This document shows, piece by piece, positions 13,818-24,608 of a stretch of 64,000 nt of DNA. The notes under the pieces are model-generated. The model had not been told where the DNA came from. It saw only the letters and a program-made list of their open reading frames with translations, and did not search any database. This stretch comes from Perkinsus marinus ATCC 50983 (taxonomy: Eukaryota > Perkinsozoa > Perkinsida > Perkinsidae). The DNA is taken from NCBI RefSeq assembly GCF_000006405.1, contig NW_003202922.1:410014-474013 (forward strand), written 5' to 3'. Numbering within the stretch: position 1 is the stretch's first letter; each line of letters starts with the position of its first letter. The translations under genes were made by a program, and so were the position numbers.

Positions 13818-14800
13818 ATGCTCTCTACAACTGGATTCACGGGTCGAGCCATACCAGGGGCTTTGACTGCTGCTACCCGGGCACTGCAAGCGAGGTTCAT
13901 CGCTGTCTCCGCTGAGGCCACACCTAACCCCTCTGCAATGATATTCACTTTGGAGGGTGGGAAACCAGTTCTCGGAAAGGTGCGAAAAGCATGTCCTTCG
14001 AGAGGAGCCAGTGTGGCGGTTCTCCACTGGCTGCCAGTTTATTCAGGGTGAATGGTTGAAGCCGTAGCTGTCAAGGAAGGAATGATCCCTCTCCAGATTC
14101 ATGGAGTGGACAAGGTCCTATTGGCCGCTCGTCATGCTACTGTAACCAAGTCACCTGAGACTGACTGGGAGATGTTACAGCCTAATGTGGAATTGGTCAT
14201 GTCTCAGTTCTTCGAGATTCCCAATGTTAAGCCGGTAAGAATCAACTTAGCGGTTTTATTCAGTTGAATCACTCACCTTCAGGTTTCTCCCGAAGCTATA
14301 GAATACACGCCAGAAGGCCAGGATCAGCATAATGATGAAGTCGTGAAGAGCATCCATGAGATACTCGAGCAGCGGATCAAACCATTCGTAATATGGGCTT
14401 CGGTCTAGGAGTTTGTGAACATAGGGATGGTGCCCTTCCTCATGTCGAAGGGATGTACGGAAGTCTCTTGTGGGGAATTTCCTTTCTTCCTACACATTGA
14501 CGTTGGTATCGTCATCAGGTGGAGCGAGATGGAGGTGATGTAGAGTTCGTTTCCTTCGATGCGGATAGCGGAGAACTTGAAATTCGGCTCGTCGGTTCAT
14601 GTGAGGCTCTTGGTCAGTAAGTTTTCATCGATACCGCTCCGCTGTCAGGTTCGGGTTGCCCTAAATCTAGTGTGACATTGAAATTCGGTATTCAACGAAT
14701 GGTGTGCCATTACATCCCGGAGGTGAAGAATGTGACCAATATTGAGGAGTCTGCAGAAGGTGTTGACGCAGAAGAGGGGACTGCCGAGCCTCAGGCCTAG
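13818..14800 (+). CDS. NFU1: Mitochondrial NFU1-type Fe-S scaffold protein, copy A (with apparent frameshift)
   Basis: This NFU1 homologue delivers [4Fe-4S] clusters in mitochondria. The N-terminus ([20 protein letters not shown]...) is a good presequence. The Nfu N domain begins [20 protein letters not shown] (13918-13977), then [18 protein letters not shown], then [19 protein letters not shown] (14098 on) and [16 protein letters not shown]. The NifU domain follows: [17 protein letters not shown] (about 14340-14388), [15 protein letters not shown] (14530 on), then [18 protein letters not shown] with the cluster-binding C-x2-C, and HYIPEVKNV. Stop at 14800. Between GGKPVLGK and SMSFERS the frame changes (about 13975-13990). 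The sequence reads GGAAAGGTGCG where one more G would keep the frame that copy B shows, and no plausible intron repairs it without deleting GKPVLG. This may be an assembly error or a real lesion. Confidence 0.85.
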
Positions 14801-14939
14801 TACAGCCTCTCACCTTAAAGGTTATCATTGCACTTGCTGTTCTATATGTCATCGATTCATCACTTGATTCTCGAGAGTTGACCAGAGGCTTGCGTTTGGT
14901 GTGATCGAGGCTTTCTTGAACAGTACTTGTTCCTTCCTT

Positions 14940-16143
14940 ATGATAACACTGACAACCTCGGGGATATCAAGTCCATTGAGCCGAGTTATAGCGTCACACG
15001 CACCCACTTCGCCGTCGCTGTCTTATGAATGCAACACGTCTACTGAAGACGAGGCCTCTCCTGTTTCTGAAGTGGCAGTGAAGGTCTCATCTGCTGCATC
15101 AACAGACTCCAATGTGATGATATTCTGGCTGAACAACGATAAGAAGATCCTTCCTAGCGGGGCTAAGGGAATGACTTTCGACAGCAAAGAAGGTTCATCC
15201 CAATCACCACTGGCTTTGAGCCTATTCAAGGTAGTACCGGCATGAGAGGGGGAAGACGCATCGATCTCTCACTTTTAGCTTTCGGGAGGATATCCTTTAG
15301 AGTGGGAGTAAATGTAGCTCCACAAATTCACATTTCTAGATTCGCCCCACACAATTTTTACGATGTTTTTGTAAATTTCGTGAAGTTTCAATTTCATATG
15401 ATGACTGATTTCTGAAATTCTCTCTGTGATTTTATCGGTGGCTTCATGATCGGTTCACCACGCCCTACATGTTATTGTGGCAGTAGTAGTTGCTTTTGAC
15501 TGTCAGTGTGAGCTGTCCATTGTTGTCCTCAGATTGAAGGTGTCGAAAGAGTGGTTCTCACCCACCACAATGTGGCAGTGTCCAAAGTCTCCTCAATTGA
15601 CTGGTGCTTTGTCAAGCCCAAGGTGGAGTCGGTCCTTTCTAATTTCTTCGCAGTACCTGGTCTCCAATCGGTATGGACCTTATTGGGTCTCTCCCTATGT
15701 CCTATACGCTGGTCGAATTAGGTTTATCGATCTGCCTTGCAATTCGAGACGGAGGTAGAAGAAGCTGAGAAGGCTAAACTGATGGAGCGCATCGCTGAGG
15801 TGCTGGACGATCGAATTAGGCCAGTGGTAGTAGTAGGGAGGGTGCTCCGGTGTTTGCTGACTATTGCTTCGTCAGCTTCAAGATGATGGTGGCGATGTTG
15901 ATGTAGCTGACTTTGACGAGGAAACCGGAGTGCTGAGCGTCCGACTGAAGGGGGCCTGTAAGAGAGCTATCGACTCTTGTTGTGATCGTTACTGATCTTC
16001 TAGGTGCTGGGTGTCCGATGTCGAGCGTTACTCTGCGCTTCAGAATAGAGAATATGCTTGTACAGAGCGTCCCTGAAGTGAAGAAGGTCATCAACATTGC
16101 TTCTACCGATGTTAGTCAGAACCCTAAAGAGATGGAATTTTGA
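14940..16143 (+). CDS. NFU1: NFU1-type Fe-S scaffold protein, copy B (tandem paralogue)
   Basis: This second NFU protein begins 140 bp after copy A on the same strand. The first exon encodes a Ser/Thr-rich leader (MITLTTSGISSPLSRVIASH...), then TDSNVMIFWLNNDKKILPSG, AKGMTFDSKEG and SPLALSLFK with no frame problem. Later exons give IEGVERVVLTHHNVAVSK, SSIDWCFVKPKVESVLSNFF, then RIAEVLDDRIRPV, DDGGDVDVADFDEETGVLSV and GACAGCPMSSVTLRF, which has the C-x2-C, followed by VPEVKKVINIAS. Stop at 16143. Five exons are joined by GT-AG introns of about 45-290 nt. It lacks the canonical GKPVL after the first strand. The two copies are clearly homologous along their length but well diverged, so the duplication is not recent. 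Organelle targeting (mitochondrion or plastid relict) is undetermined. Confidence 0.88.
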
Positions 16144-16458
16144 AGCACGTGGTTGCAGTTCTAAAATTGAACTCTTCCGACAGTGGCACCGGTCATTATT
16201 GTAGTCATTTCCTTGATATAGTCTCATTAGCACTTCACTGGCCCGACTTAGCTTTTTCGGCATGTGGGTCAATCAGCTCGTGTTAGTTCTCTGCGTAGAC
16301 CGGTGCAGAGCTCGATAGTACTCAGCACATTGACAACTGTATAATAATGAGTTCACGCTTGCCTTTCCAGGGCGAGTAAGATGACGAATTTTTCTTGAGT
16401 TTTTTACCAAATACCAACTCAATGGTGTCTATTCTTTTCTGCAGTTGACTACCTCAAT

Positions 16459-17910
16459 ATGGGTGCTTCCGAGGAAACTCCATCTTCCACTGCAATGCAG
16501 CCACTGTCTAGATTGGAAGGTTACCGCGTCTTGTATGTTCCTCTGTCGAAGGGCTCTCCCCTTACGCGCCAACTCATGGTCAAGCGTAACGATCAAGCGG
16601 CTGATCCTGCGGAATGGCCCAACGAGAGTAAGCTCAGGAGAGGGCCGGTCGCAGATCTAGCAGTGTGAGCTGGGAAATGTTCTGCGTAACGCTAATTTCG
16701 CTACCCTCTATAGTGTTCTGCTCTCCGTAATTTTCTTGGTGGTGTCCACATTTCGTCCCCTAAGGAACCCTTTTCGTCGCCCATTTGGACTACTGGGTCA
16801 CCGAGAAGGCATTGACACGGCTATTCGAGGTCTTTGGAGACGTTGAGAGAGTTCGGATAAAGAAGGCTGTGAAACCGGCCCAGACTAGTGCCGATAAGGC
16901 GGTAGTACCTGCCCATCGCTGTCTGCCCATATCGGTCGCTCTTAGGACGGTATAGTGAGGGACTTAGTCTTTGGCCATGTGCTGTTCGTATCGGAGGAAT
17001 CCATGACCAATGTTTTGGAGAGCCCTAGCGCTTCTATGGAACTGGTGAGCTGTTCACATGATCTTCTATTGTGAAGTTGTCGAGTTGTGGTAGGTTCACC
17101 GAGGGTTGTGCCTTCCCCTAGCTAAGAGTGTGCTGAAGACAGCGGAGAAAAGTGCGTTGCCCGCTTCCAGTCAAGTGTCCACTACTAAGACTACTATACT
17201 CGGCACTCCAGTTGTGTAGGGTATAGGACGCGATGCTCTAGTATTACACAGACTCCAATCAAGGTACTGTGATCCCCTCACTCTACAGCGACATGTTGAT
17301 GTTGCCATGGCTGAGCACGAGGACGAGGAGGCTGCCGAGAAACGTAGGCAGCAAGAGGTAACACCCTGTCTGTTTGGTCTGACTCTTCTATGTTCCTATT
17401 GCAGCCCGAAGTCGACGAGGACGGCTTCACGGTGGTTCGTGGTACTGGTGTCACCCGCTCTGCAGATGGCCTTGCGGTTAAGGGCTACAGAGTCCCAACT
17501 GCAGCAACAACAGCCGTGGACTACGGCGAGCTTTTCGGAGGTGCTGCGTCCCTTCCCTTAGGATCTATTGATCCCCGATTTCATATGTGCTCAGGTATCG
17601 GGCATGGAGTGAGTCAGCAGCGAAAACTGGAGAAGAAGAGGGCGAAGAAAATGCAGGTGAGTTTGAGAATCACGAACTGGAGTAGTTATTTATCGCGGAC
17701 AAGATTTGGTTTGATTTTCTATGCGAAATATTTCTGCGAGATGTTGGGAGTATTACACTGTGTCTTGGACGCAAGTCTCAGTGGAGAAGGAAGGGTTCGG
17801 TACATTTTGGCCGTTGCCAGGTAATGGACTTCTATCGGTTCCAGCACAGAGAGAGGAAGAGAGCCGAGTTCATAGAGGAACAGAAGCGGAACACTCAGGA
17901 TCAGGAGTAA
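16459..17910 (+). CDS. RRP7: Ribosomal RNA-processing protein 7 homologue
   Basis: RRP7 acts in the small-subunit processome in the nucleolus. Exon 1 has LEGYRVLYVPLSKGSPLTRQ and ends WPNE. A GTAAGC donor near 16629 joins about 140 nt on to RTLFVAHLDYWVTEKALTRL (about 16770-16830), FEVFGDVERVRIKKAVKP, giving the RRM-like domain with the WPP(D/E)RTLFV signature of the family. Further exons include RDLVFGHVLFVSEESMTNVL, an acidic coil (MAEHEDEEAAEKRRQQE), and PEVDEDGFTVVRGTG (about 17405-17450), the family's DEDGW-like motif. The C-terminal helix is VMDFYRFQHRERKRAEFIEE, then QKRNTQDQE and a stop at 17910. The start at 16459 is the ATG before GASEETPSS. Confidence 0.85.
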
Positions 17911-18129
17911 TAGTATCCACGGCCGCATGGACCAGAAGGCACCGATCGTTTTCAGGACCGTCTCTGCGATGAAAAAGAGACGTCTCTTTGAGATTAAATG
18001 ATTCCGTACCATCACATTTCCTGTCGAACTGGGCAGTAACGTTTCATTCCCACCTGTGCGAAACGCGTCGAGTTCATCGGGTGGCGCTGACATTGGCGGT
18101 GCCACCATCAGCCGTCAACAGATCATCGC

Positions 18130-18712
18130 TACTACAGATGTCCAGTATGAAGATCGAGCCTTTGATTTGGCGGGGAATCTTCCATGATCAGCTTGGTACG
18201 CACCCGCAACACTCCCGAGAAGCTGTCATCAGGCTGGCATGGGAAGGACCAGTGCATTAACCTAGAAGGGACGAACAACTGCATATCATTCCGACAGACA
18301 CCAGTGGTGTCACACCACGATAGACCCTTTCCTATTGTAAACTTTGCCTTAATGCGTTTCCAGTGTGAGCCATGATCTACTTGCAGGGTTAACGGGAAAA
18401 TCCTGTCCCATCCACTGACGAACGCGGCGCTGTTATAGCAGGAAATGTTCCAGAACCGTACAGAACTCAGGGTCCTCATCGGATTCCAGGATTCTCGCTA
18501 ACTCTGGTGAAACTACCACTGCTAGCTGTTTGAGGCACCGCGGGCTCCGTCACTCTTCCGCCTCGAGTAGTTCACAGTTGTTCTTCCCTCTTCTCTAGCA
18601 ATTGCTCGATAGGCATAGGCTTGTGAGTTTCCAGATGAGCCCGAATATGAACCAACTCACCATGCATATCGCCTCCCCTCGAAACAGAAGTATGATAGTT
18701 GATTGGTTCCAT
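18130..18712 (-). CDS. Unidentified minus-strand gene between RRP7 and tepsin
   Basis: An ATG at 18712 opens MEPINYHTSVSRGGDMHGEL, continuing VHIRAHLETHKPMPIEQLLE. A donor near 18592 joins to an acceptor near 18534, giving LAVVVSPELARILESDEDPE. Codon pattern and splice sites favour coding sequence. Farther down the strand, frames such as HWKRIKAKFTIGKGLSW (about 18365-18315) and QPDDSFSGVLRVRTKLIMED (about 18235-18175) look plausible as further exons, but I could not place the joins. The plus strand of 17927-18180 also has a coding-like frame (ASSSSGGADIGGATISRQQ), so the lower boundary is unresolved. I recognise no family. Confidence 0.4.
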
Positions 18713-18762
18713 CGAGACTTCGACAGTTTCACTCCTACGCGAGAAACTGAATTTCGTGGCGC

Positions 18763-20978
18763 GTGACGCTTTTCGGCCCCCACCAGAACGACTTCGAGGA
18801 ATCGGCCAAGACTATCGCTGCAGTTGTATCATATTGTAAATGGCATATTCCCAGTCTGGGTACTCCAACTTCCAGTCCCGGATCGAGGGCTACGGCAACA
18901 CAGCCTATGATGGGCAAGATGAGTCCCTTCAAAGTCGTGCTTCTGCGGTAGTACGGCATCATCATCATCCTACTGAGCATCATCACTGCTAGAAATCTTC
19001 AGGCTGGTTCCAAATTGGCTTCCGAGGTCGGGGCTACAGTCTCTGCATTCCAGGATGGCAGTATGTATAGCACTATCAGGGAGCAGGCTGGAGAGGCTGC
19101 AAGTAGTGTTGGGGAGTGGGGATAATTTAAAATTGATAAACTTAGTCAAGTTTGTACTGAGCTCAGTGCTACTGTGTAATGCAGTGTGTCGCCGTTGAGT
19201 GAAAGGCATGAATACACGGTCATTATAGGGTACAGCGACTCACTATAGGATCTGAAGGCTGAATAGTCCCGTATAATCTTGATGAACTCGTATGTCACTC
19301 TATTGAGACTTTCCTTAGGTGTGATATCTCAAGCCGCCTGGGGAGTGGCCGAGTGGTTCCGTCCTTCTACGACGTCCAACGGTTACTCTACTCCTGGCAA
19401 TGCTTATGTCAATAACAACGTCCCTTCGTACAGTACTCCCACCGCACCACCGCAATCAGCATACCCTGGCTATGGCAACAGCTCTGGCTACAGTGCTCAA
19501 CCTTCTAGGAAGCCTTGGGGAAATAACGCTACCCCATCGGTCACTCCCGCACGGTCGAGCGGTCCGCCTGTCCCGGTCCAACCGGTAGCCGAGGCCAGCT
19601 CGACGGCCCGTGGGGTCTCTGGGGCTTTGCCCAAAGGAAAATACGAAGCCCAGTTGGTGAAGCAGGTGGTCGGAAGGGGGTTTACAAGTTGTCTGAGACT
19701 CTGCATCAGGTCACTGCTCCTGGGGGCACTCGGGTGAAACCATCCGAAGCTGTTTTGCGTGAGTTCTACCACAAAGTAAGGAATTTGGACTTGGCAGTTG
19801 TGGGCAAAGAGCTTGCCAAAACCATGAACGCAACGGGAGCAACGTGGCAGCACCGATTGAGAGTAAATACGCACTGCCGCCTTAGTAAGTTGCCAGGGTT
19901 CGTCTTAGGTCCTCTATGTCGTAGACGGGCTTTGGGCGCAAGGCTTGGAGGAGCCTGTGGAGGCAGTTAAGGAAGAGTGTGCCATTACGGCGTTGGCCGA
20001 GTTGGCTGTGGATCCCCATACAAGGTAGGAAGTGTCCGGAGGTCTTTTTGTCTATCAACTCGGAATCGTCGTCGTTGAATATAATGATAAGAATTAGATT
20101 AGAAAATGATGAAGTACGTGGTATGTCTTCTGTGTTGATTTGGTGTTGGTGTAGGGCTAAGGCCGTACCGATCCTCAAGGAGTGGGGTATGGACGTGGAC
20201 GGGCTTGCAACGTCTGCTGGAGTCAAGTCAAGAGGCGATGTGACAGCGTCTGCCACCGGGGATCTTCTGGACTTGGGCGAGTCCGGCAAACCGTAGTAGG
20301 GGTCCTGGTCATAAAGCATAGGTTTTGAGAAGTGTAATGGTGGCGGCTCAGCTAAGGATGCCCTCTTGTTACTTCTCGGATGAGATTGCCCATATGAGGG
20401 CTATTGCTTTCGACTCCAATGTGGTCGGAATGGAGACTCTGGGGATTCAATGTCTCAATAGTGCGATTTATAGGGAGTGGCTTAATCATAATGCTGGGAG
20501 GTGGAGTGAAGCGGCGCGTTAGTCTATGGTCTTACTGCTCGAGGAAGCATTCTCGAGCTTGGAATATACAAAACGAGTGGTACAGAAAATAACATATCGC
20601 ATTTCCTATCAGTCTGTACTTGTCTTGAACGTCACTACGTTGTAGAGGTTGAGTATCTGCCTAGTAGCTGCTCGCCACGGATGCCGCGTGTCGGTTGGGT
20701 TACCAGGTGGTGTTCATCTCAGGTCATGGCCAGTCGGGAATGGACTGCCTCCGAGCACCGTTTCGCCCACTGCAGTTGAAGCACCTCTGATCGGCTCGAC
20801 TCCAGCCCAGTCAGTGATTAGTACCGCGCCCAGCAGTCGTCAAGCCAGCCCAGCTAACAGTCGAGGGAAGGCTTCGGCCTTCAGTTTCGTCAATAAAGCA
20901 CCTCCCAGTGCGGCCAAGGTTGCATCAAACACCAGTGACGAGCCCGCCTCTACTACTGCGAATCTCCTCGATTTGTGA
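18763..20978 (+). CDS. Tepsin-like AP-4 accessory protein (5' end unresolved)
   Basis: Tepsin is an ENTH-family adaptor accessory protein of AP-4 vesicles. Recognisable parts: NDFEESAKTIAAVVSY (about 18790-18830) and SRIEGYGNTAYDGQDES (about 18876-18930), which resemble the end of the tepsin ENTH domain; a Pro/Ser/Tyr-rich linker (19330-19640); then the second helical domain, with VTAPGGTRVKPSEAVLREFY (19712-19771), LDLAVVGKELAKTM, ATWQHRLRALYVVDGLWAQG (with one short intron) and KAVPILKEWGMDVDGLATSA (20160-20225). This is followed by DLLDLGESG. The final exon carries GKASAFSFVNK (20870-20900), like the SAFxFLN motif by which tepsin binds AP-4, and ends NLLDL at a stop at 20978. The two LLDL sites look like clathrin-box motifs. 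The N-terminal half of the ENTH domain was not found. Confidence 0.68.
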
Positions 20979-21462
20979 TGCACCCTCATCTCACCCACAT
21001 TCAGTTGTATAGCACTGTAGTTTCTTTCCGAGCACTCGTTTTGTGTTACTCAGTGGGGTCACGACAATTGCTCCTAGTTGTGACGGATTATTGTCCCTTA
21101 TATATAGTGACATCCGATTGAGCGTCAGTGTTGGTCCTGCGATGTCTTGTGGTCATCTATCCCATGCTAAACCCTCGGCGACTGCATTTGCTATGCTACC
21201 GGGAGGAATTAATATAGATGTTTTTAAAGACTCTCATGGCAAGGATGTGTCTCCAGTGCGTAGGAAAGCAGTAGTGTAGATCTACTTGAAGTGGAGGGTC
21301 TTGTTTTTGAGGGGCCTCAGTAGTACGCCTTGTTAGTACTCGTTAGAAGGCAGTGCCCAGTTAGGAAAGATGGCGGCTGAAATGTTCAAACAGCCTGGAA
21401 GTCCGTCAGCTGCCGAGTGAGCCAGCGCTGCTGGTGTCTTACGCTACTCGCTTTGGCTGATG

Positions 21463-21930
21463 ATTATCAGTTTGACCAAGGCGTCTTACGATGAGCAGCT
21501 GGCCGCCAAGGACATTGAGAGGGTCGGCCAGGTCGGCCCTGGGGTACGGCTACTCCATCAGTAATGGTGGAGGATGCTTCCTATGTTCAGTGCAAGGAAG
21601 ACTTTGCAGCGCCTTGTCCCAAGGGCTGGTCCTTGCTCAGCAACGACACTATCGGCCCGGTTTGCATCCCTCCGAGTAACTATCATGGTTATTGCAACAA
21701 GCCTCAACCCTGGCCGACTTATCCAGAGGCACTGTGATCAGGCTCATCTCGTTGAGTATGTCAATTGACTCTCTTTAGAGCCGTAAGGCGAGTGACGCTG
21801 TGGGTTGTAGAGTGAAGTACCCCTGCATAGGAGAGGCACACGAAGTGAAGTGGGTCAGCAAGGGTAAGACTAGAAATAGCGATAGCTCAGGGAGTTCCCA
21901 CAACAGCAGACGCCGCCCATGTTACTGAAC
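21463..21930 (+). CDS. CPW-WPC domain secreted protein (5' end unresolved)
   Basis: The core reads VEDASYVQCKEDFAAPCPKG (about 21567-21627), then WSLLSNDTIGPVCIPPSNYH, GYCNKPQPWPTYPEAL. After a short intron it continues RKASDAVGCRVKYPC (about 21782-21825). The order CP-x2-W, C-x-P-x2-Y-x-G-x-C, ending C-x-x-x-YPC matches the alveolate CPW-WPC domain, with YPC in place of WPC. An upstream exon (SYDEQLAAKDIERVG, 21484-21530) and a hydrophobic stretch before it (RYSLWLMIISLT) could be the signal peptide, though exon joins there are uncertain. A further upstream frame (21140-21279, GHLSHAKPSATAFAMLPG) may belong to it. The Lys/Arg/Ser-rich tail ends at 21930. Family members are secreted or surface proteins in apicomplexans; the role here is unknown. 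Confidence 0.6.
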
Positions 21931-22042
21931 TTGTTGCAATTGAAAGGTGATTTTATGTGAAGCATTTGTGAGGAGTAGAGTTGAGTGTCCTTATATGGGA
22001 ATGGTGTTCTGAAGTCCCAGCAGTTGTCCTTCTCCCTCCGTA

Positions 22043-23112
22043 ATGGTGACCGCTGCTCATGAAACAGATGCTTATCACCGCTACTCAGTGATGCGTGTCG
22101 GGGCATTGAGAGCCCTCTGTAAGGAAAAGGGCTTACCTTCTGACGGTGAGGGAGGGGCTCCTATCGGACCTGGTTCGTATCTTTCACCGGGCAACCTCTG
22201 GATTCACACTGTGAGTGTCTCAGGTCGCAAAGAAGATCTCGTGAACCGTCTTTGTAACAATTGCAGCACCGCCTATTCTGGTCTAATTAATGCAAGAGTA
22301 GCATCATCATCAACCACTGGAAGTTCTCCCGGGTCGACGACTTCAAAGTCTCCTACTGATGTCACTATCACTGAAGGAGTTCCCTCAGAGGAGGGTATTA
22401 CTACTCCTCATGCGCCTCCATCGGCAGCGTCATCAGGGGAAGTAAGCTGCCCTCCTACTGCGTGTTCGCCAGGAAAAGCGCCGTTGATCGCCAGGGCGAT
22501 GGGAGCTCGAATAACAGCCGCCTGACTACTACTGAGCTCCATGAACTAGCAAGTATTGCCGATGAGATAAGGCACATAAGGAAGCAAACGGTGAGTTTTC
22601 CTTCTTCCAACTATTAGGTGGCTTCAATGTTCGTTGTTGTTGTTGAAGGAATTCAGTCTCCTGCGCGTAGCTGGGCTAATCACGGACTATCCCTCGGCAT
22701 CGACACGCCTTGCTCCTGACACTCGCTATGGTGCAGCGCAGAAGGCGACACCTTATGGAGTAAACAGTCCGGGCTCTTCCCTCGAGTTATCAATGCGTTT
22801 TCCTAGTTTCCGGTCGCAGCTCCTACTTCTAGAGCTACCGTATCGCTGCATCACTCTCAGCAGCAGCACGAGCAGTATTGGTCGTACGAACGACAACTAA
22901 GCCTAGGTAAGAACCACCAATTGTTGATTGGCGAGGTATCATTGCTCTGCATATAATGTCAGGATCTCACTGATGTGCTACTAGCCACAAGAAGTCTCGG
23001 CACTGGTGTGAAGAACCTCATAATAATGTCATTATCATCCTTCTGTTGTCCCACTCATTCCCTATCTCATTCTTTCCTTTTTGTCTGTCTCATCGTATTC
23101 TCATTGAAGTGA
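22043..23112 (+). CDS. SAP-domain protein
   Basis: The N-terminal region encodes one SAP motif split by an intron of about 80 nt: YSVMRVGALRALCKEKGLPS, then GRKEDLVNRLCNN (22082-22265). This is the two-helix leucine pattern with the central G-L-P that binds A/T-rich DNA. A Ser/Thr/Pro-rich linker follows (to about 22440). Later exons read SRLTTTELHELASIADEIRH (about 22520-22580), EFSLLRVAGLITDY, a Gln/His segment (LHHSQQQHEQYWSYERQLSL, about 22845-22905) and DLTDVLLATRSLGTGVKNLI (22961-23020). The stop is at 23112. No second domain was recognised, so I do not assign a specific role; nuclear DNA binding is inferred from SAP alone. Start chosen at 22043, the first ATG in frame. Confidence 0.65.
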
Positions 23113-23366
23113 AGTTATGTGAGCTATACCAGCAGCTGTGTGGCTATTGCTGCTCACATTAGCTGGTATTCGCAGCTAGCAGAACACAGAATCGCCCTCA
23201 AGAATTCGTTCACGCGTTACTATAGTCCGGGCAAGCCTCTTTTCGACGGAGTATGCTTGTGATGTGTTCCGCGCCGGCGAAGCTGTGTTCTCTATTCTTC
23301 GGTTTCATAACATTGAGTGGAGTTGGTGTTCTCAGCCATTGACGCAAGCCTTGATCGCTCATTTCG

Positions 23367-24608
23367 ATGATATGTGTAGAGTGCGGACAAGTGGTGAAAA
23401 GCCTCTTCCGAGAGTATTCGCGTGGCAATATCCGCCTCACTCATTGCCAGAACTGTGGCGCTATAGCTGATAAGTAAACTGAATATTAATGCAGCAGTCT
23501 GCTCCCATGGATGTTGTCTGATAGATATATCGAGTTAGAGATACAACTGGTGTTCGTCGACCTGATACTGCACAGGAGTCAGGCTTATCGGCACATACTT
23601 TTTAACCGGGGGACTATTCGGGTTCACAAGGAGGTAACCGGATAGAAAAGTCAACCGAATTCTCGCGGAGCCTTTCGCTCGACATCGCTAGCATCATCAG
23701 CTGTTATTTCATGTTCTTAGGTATACAAGTTTCTCACGGTTATGTTTGCCTTGGACTCGTTCGATCAGTGGTTCCTCTGCGGTCGAAGTAAAGAGGCCGA
23801 TTATCTTGAGAGTCATCCCGTCGGTTCTGAAAGGTAGAGTAGCGTTGCAGAGTGTGTATCAGTGAGACCGCCATCAAGGTATCCTTGGGAGGAGTTTGCA
23901 AGGTGGCTCCAACCTCACGAGCATCAATGGATGTTACTCATAGAAGCAGTTATGGAAACCGTTGTGTGCGTATACGCCTAAACAGCATGAGCTTGCGAGC
24001 AAAGACTGTTCCCCTTTCCCAGGTATCTGGCAGTCATCTGTTGGTTAACCAGACTCTACGTCACGCTCCTGCAGGATAGGAAGATCCCCGACCCGTCGAA
24101 GCCTTCGCAATATGACATTATGGAATTGGTATGCAATCCCTCTTGCTTGTCAGCATGACTCGGATATCAGTCCCCGCGAACTCGTGCCCAATCCCTCCGC
24201 ACACCCTTACCTTCCTGGGGAACCTCGTGGATGCAATTTCGTTTCCTGATCTCCGCTGTTGTGATATCTTGCTTCGGGAAACTCGGTAGGGAGTTCTTGC
24301 TATAGAGACACAGCGAGGATGCAATGAATCCCAATACACAGGTATTCTACTGTGGATGATATGGGATGCCAGCCGCTTGATCCGAAAGGCCATATCAGTG
24401 TTCACCCTAACTTCGAATATAGTTGCTGTGCGAGTCTTCTTACGTTGCGATAGTTACACACCACCTGTCACCATTGTCGGGCTAGCGTTCGTTGCGAGGT
24501 AAGCTGCTACTTGCTGGAGCTCGATTGGTATGATCTCTTTTCTTCAGGGCACTCTTCAGATGTGCCATGTCTACTCTGGAGCCCACATTGGAGTTTAGTA
24601 TCATATAG
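23367..24608 (+). CDS. ARV1: ARV1 sterol/lipid homeostasis protein
   Basis: ARV1 is an ER membrane protein needed for sterol and GPI-related lipid homeostasis. The start MICVECGQVVKSLFREYSRG gives the first Cys pair of the zinc motif. NIRLTHCQNCGAIADK gives the second pair, and after a splice of about 50 nt comes YIELEIQLVFVDLILHRSQA, YRHILFNRGTIRVHK (23530-23620). This is the ARV homology domain. Later exons encode hydrophobic segments, YKFLTVMFALDSFDQWFLCG (23721-23790), WMLLIEAVMETVVCV, YLAVICWLTRLYVTLL, TGILLWMIWDASRLIRKAIS and AVRVFLRCDSYTPPVTIVGL. These are expected for its multiple membrane spans. It ends LEPTLEFSII, stop at 24608. Seven or more short introns were bridged by eye; the C-terminal joins are the least certain. 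Confidence 0.85.

Noticed and set aside
16628-16775. A -1 frameshift in RRP7 before the RRM-like domain
   Set aside because: Choosing the GTAAGC donor inside the first exon and a CCTAAG acceptor restores WPNERTLFVAHL in frame, so no frameshift is needed.
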